Assembly (NCBI RefSeq): GCF_028993575.1
Contig: NZ_CP118615.1
Location: 6,167,001-6,231,000, forward strand
Origin: Micromonospora cathayae
Lineage (GTDB): Bacteria; Actinomycetota; Actinomycetes; Mycobacteriales; Micromonosporaceae
DNA length: 64,000 bases
Direction: 5' to 3'
The notes beneath the pieces are model-generated. The model had not been told where the DNA came from. It did no database searches and was given only the letters and a program-made list of their open reading frames with translations. The position numbers and the translations under genes were made by a program. Positions 61,961-64,000 of the stretch are shown one piece after another; positions within the stretch are counted from its first letter, which is position 1; each line of letters opens with the position of its first letter.

Positions 61961-63922
61961 TCAGCGGACCATGGAACCGACCACCGGCTTGGTCAGCAGG
62001 GCCGACTGGTTGCGCTGGATGCCCGGGTCGAGGGTCTTGGCGACGAAGATGGCGTGCCAGATGCAGAAGATCAGCACCGTCCACACCTTGCGGGAGTGGT
62101 CGAACTCCTCGCGCTTGTGCTCCTCCAGCAGCCGCATCGCGTACGACAGGTCGAGCAGGTCGCCGGCACCGGAGTTGCTGAACACCCAGCGGGCCCACTC
62201 GTACATCTCGCCGCGCAGCCAGACCCGGGTCGGGGTGGGGAAGCCGAGCTTCTTGCGGTTGACGATGGCCGGCGGCACCACGCCCTGCAACGCCTGGCGC
62301 ATGGCGTACTTGGTGGCGTCGGAGCGGGGCGGCAGCTTCAGGTCGACCGGGATGCCGGCGGCCACCTCGAACACCTCCCGGTCCAGGAAGGGCACCCGGA
62401 CCTCCAGCGAGTGCGCCATCGAGATCCGGTCCGCCTTGACCAGGATGTCGCCGCGCAGCCAGGTGTAGAGGTCGACGTACTGCATCTTGGTCACGTCGTC
62501 CAGCTCGGCGCACTCGGCGTAGATGGGCGCGGTGACGTCGGTGTAGCGCACCGAGGGGTCGTACCGGCGCAGCAGGTGCTGCTTCTCCTCCTCGGTGAAC
62601 ATCCGGGCGTTGCCGTAGTAGCGCTGCTCGATCGGGGTGGTGCCGCGCTCCAGGAAGCTCTTGCCCTTGACCCCCTGCGGGATGGCCTTGGACACCGCCC
62701 GCAGGCCCTTCTGCACCCCGCCGGGCAGGCCGTTGACGCTGCTCAGCGAGAGCGGCTCCCGGTAGATGGTGTACCCGCCGAAGAACTCGTCCGCGCCCTC
62801 GCCGGAGAGCACCACGGTGACGTGCTCGGCGGCCTTCTTGGCGACGAAGTACAGCGGCACCAGCGCCGGGTCGGCCACCGGGTCGTCCAGGTGCCAGACG
62901 ATCTTCGGCAGCGCCTCGATCATGTCCTGCGGCCCGATCTTGGTCGGGATGGTGGTCACGTCCAGGTGCCGGGCCGACTCCTGGGCCACGTCGATCTCGG
63001 AGTAGCCGGGGACGTCGTAGCCGACGGTGAAGGTGAGGATGTTCGGGTTGAACTCGCGGGCCAGCGCCACCACGGCGGTGGAGTCGATGCCGCTGGACAG
63101 GAACGAGCCGACCGGCACGTCCGAGCGCATGTGCATCCGGACGCTCTCCCGCAGCGTCTCCCGGATCTGGTGGTAGAGGCGCTGCTCGTCGGCGACCGGG
63201 GCGGGCCGGAACACCGGCCGGTACCAGCGGCGCACGTCGATCCGCCCGCCGGGGCTCCAGGTGAGGTACTCGCCGGAGCCGATCCGGCTGATGCCCTGGT
63301 GCAGGGTGCCCGGCTCGGGGACGTACTGCAACGTCAGGTAGTGCGACAGGTTGGCGGTGTCCACCCCGGCGTCCCCGGCGTACGCGGACTGCGCGAACGG
63401 CAGCAGCGCCTTCTTCTCGGAGGCGAGGTAGAGGCCGTCGGTGGTCTCCAGGTAGTGCAGCGGCTTGATGCCGAAGTAGTCGCGGGCCCCGAAGGCACGC
63501 CGCTCCTGCCGGTCCCAGATGACGAAGGCGAACATGCCGCGCAGCCGGGTGAGCACCTGCTCACCCCAGTAGTGGTAGCCGGCGACGATCACCTCACCGT
63601 CACCGGCGGTGGCGAACTGCGCGCCGAAGTTGCGGATCAGCTCCTCGCGCAGCTCGATGTAGTTGTAGATCTCACCGTTGAAGGTGAGCAGGTACCGGCC
63701 GCCGGCGTAGGGCAGCGGCTCGTGGCTGGACGCCACGTCGATGATGGCCAGCCGCTTGTGGCCGAAGACCCCGTCCGCGTACCGGCCGGTGGCGTCACCG
63801 ACCAGCTCGACACCCGTCTCGTCGGGCCCACGGTGGTGCAGGCATTCCAACGCTCCGGCGATGGCGTCGCGGTGTGCGCCGGCGTCGCCGCGCGCGCTGA
63901 AAAAGGCCAGGAGTCCGCACAT
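61961..63922 (-). CDS. asnB: Asparagine synthetase (glutamine-hydrolysing)
   Basis: A 653-residue enzyme making asparagine from aspartate, glutamine and ATP. The start ATG 63922 leaves Cys2 as the glutaminase nucleophile (MCGLLAFFSARGD), with GGAAAG 9 bases upstream; ATG 63931 would bury that Cys. The glutaminase half has RGPDETG and LTFNGEIYNYIELRE. The synthetase half has the PPi loop GSFLSSGIDSTAVVALA near residue 276 and LSGEGADEFFGGYTIYREPL near 385. Length and motifs are complete, so this is a working enzyme. Actinomycetes carry several AsnB paralogues, some in antibiotic clusters, but nothing nearby suggests that here. Confidence 0.93.
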   Translation of the reverse strand: MCGLLAFFSARGDAGAHRDAIAGALECLHHRGPDETGVELVGDATGRYADGVFGHKRLAIIDVASSHEPLPYAGGRYLLTFNGEIYNYIELREELIRNFGAQFATAGDGEVIVAGYHYWGEQVLTRLRGMFAFVIWDRQERRAFGARDYFGIKPLHYLETTDGLYLASEKKALLPFAQSAYAGDAGVDTANLSHYLTLQYVPEPGTLHQGISRIGSGEYLTWSPGGRIDVRRWYRPVFRPAPVADEQRLYHQIRETLRESVRMHMRSDVPVGSFLSSGIDSTAVVALAREFNPNILTFTVGYDVPGYSEIDVAQESARHLDVTTIPTKIGPQDMIEALPKIVWHLDDPVADPALVPLYFVAKKAAEHVTVVLSGEGADEFFGGYTIYREPLSLSSVNGLPGGVQKGLRAVSKAIPQGVKGKSFLERGTTPIEQRYYGNARMFTEEEKQHLLRRYDPSVRYTDVTAPIYAECAELDDVTKMQYVDLYTWLRGDILVKADRISMAHSLEVRVPFLDREVFEVAAGIPVDLKLPPRSDATKYAMRQALQGVVPPAIVNRKKLGFPTPTRVWLRGEMYEWARWVFSNSGAGDLLDLSYAMRLLEEHKREEFDHSRKVWTVLIFCIWHAIFVAKTLDPGIQRNQSALLTKPVVGSMVR

Positions 63923-64000
63923 GTGGGCCATCTTTCCACGCGCCCGGACCGCCCGTCGCGGCACCACGGGCACTCCCCCGGGGCCACCCGCGCGGTACCG

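Overview
This is a very high-GC (about 70-75%) chromosomal segment with near-universal G/C third codon positions, many GTG starts, four-base ATGA/GTGA gene overlaps and repeated leaderless-looking starts. With the fabG-inhA-ferrochelatase order, a murD2/murL pair, NgcE-type sugar uptake and a lytic polysaccharide monooxygenase, it points to an actinomycete, most likely Micromonosporaceae (Micromonospora or a close relative). The species assignment is inference. I saw no rRNA, tRNA, CRISPR array, insertion sequence or prophage.

Layout. 0-5.7 kb: family-A DNA polymerase, secreted I36-type inhibitor, DUF6924-like protein, then a GntR regulator facing a small frameshifted membrane gene and an XRE regulator. 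This block is accessory in character. 5.7-11.3 kb: N-acetylglucosamine/chitobiose uptake (ngcEFG-like ABC genes, a MurR/RpiR regulator and a divergent GlcNAc-type kinase). 11.4-17.9 kb: acyltransferase-3 membrane protein, AzlCD amino-acid exporter, the divergent murD2-murL pair that makes D-Glu within the peptidoglycan precursor, and a membrane-tethered family-3 solute-binding protein. 18-22.4 kb: PucR regulator, type-2 argG, SpoU-type RNA methyltransferase. 22.5-35.2 kb: an MFS transporter overlapping a single 3778-residue PKS-NRPS gene with order AL-ACP-KS-AT-ACP-monooxygenase-C-A-PCP-C, closed by a hairpin terminator. 35.4-42.6 kb: a sigma factor/anti-sigma/beta-helix fusion, a class A penicillin-binding protein with a small membrane gene, and an SPFH-NfeD pair. 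42.8-49.8 kb: serine hydrolase, DUF3097, an unknown conserved gene, then fabG-fabI-ferrochelatase-HAD. 49.8-50.3 kb: a short transcript unit with a 17-codon ORF whose ribosome site is folded in a hairpin and a 28-residue membrane peptide. 50.3-58.6 kb: MoxR-DUF58-VWA operon, PH-domain pair, PAP2 enzyme, hotdog thioesterase and metallo-beta-lactamase-fold hydrolase. 58.7-64 kb: secreted repeat protein, PfkB sugar kinase, AA10 LPMO with CBM2, asparagine synthetase.

Functional links: the LPMO could open chitin or cellulose outside the cell, and the ngc-like importer plus kinase could take up and phosphorylate amino sugar. MurD2/MurL, the PBP and the amino-sugar genes all bear on cell-wall metabolism. 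The most novel items are the compact PKS-NRPS without a thioesterase, the sigma/anti-sigma/beta-helix fusion, and the small hairpin-controlled peptide transcript.
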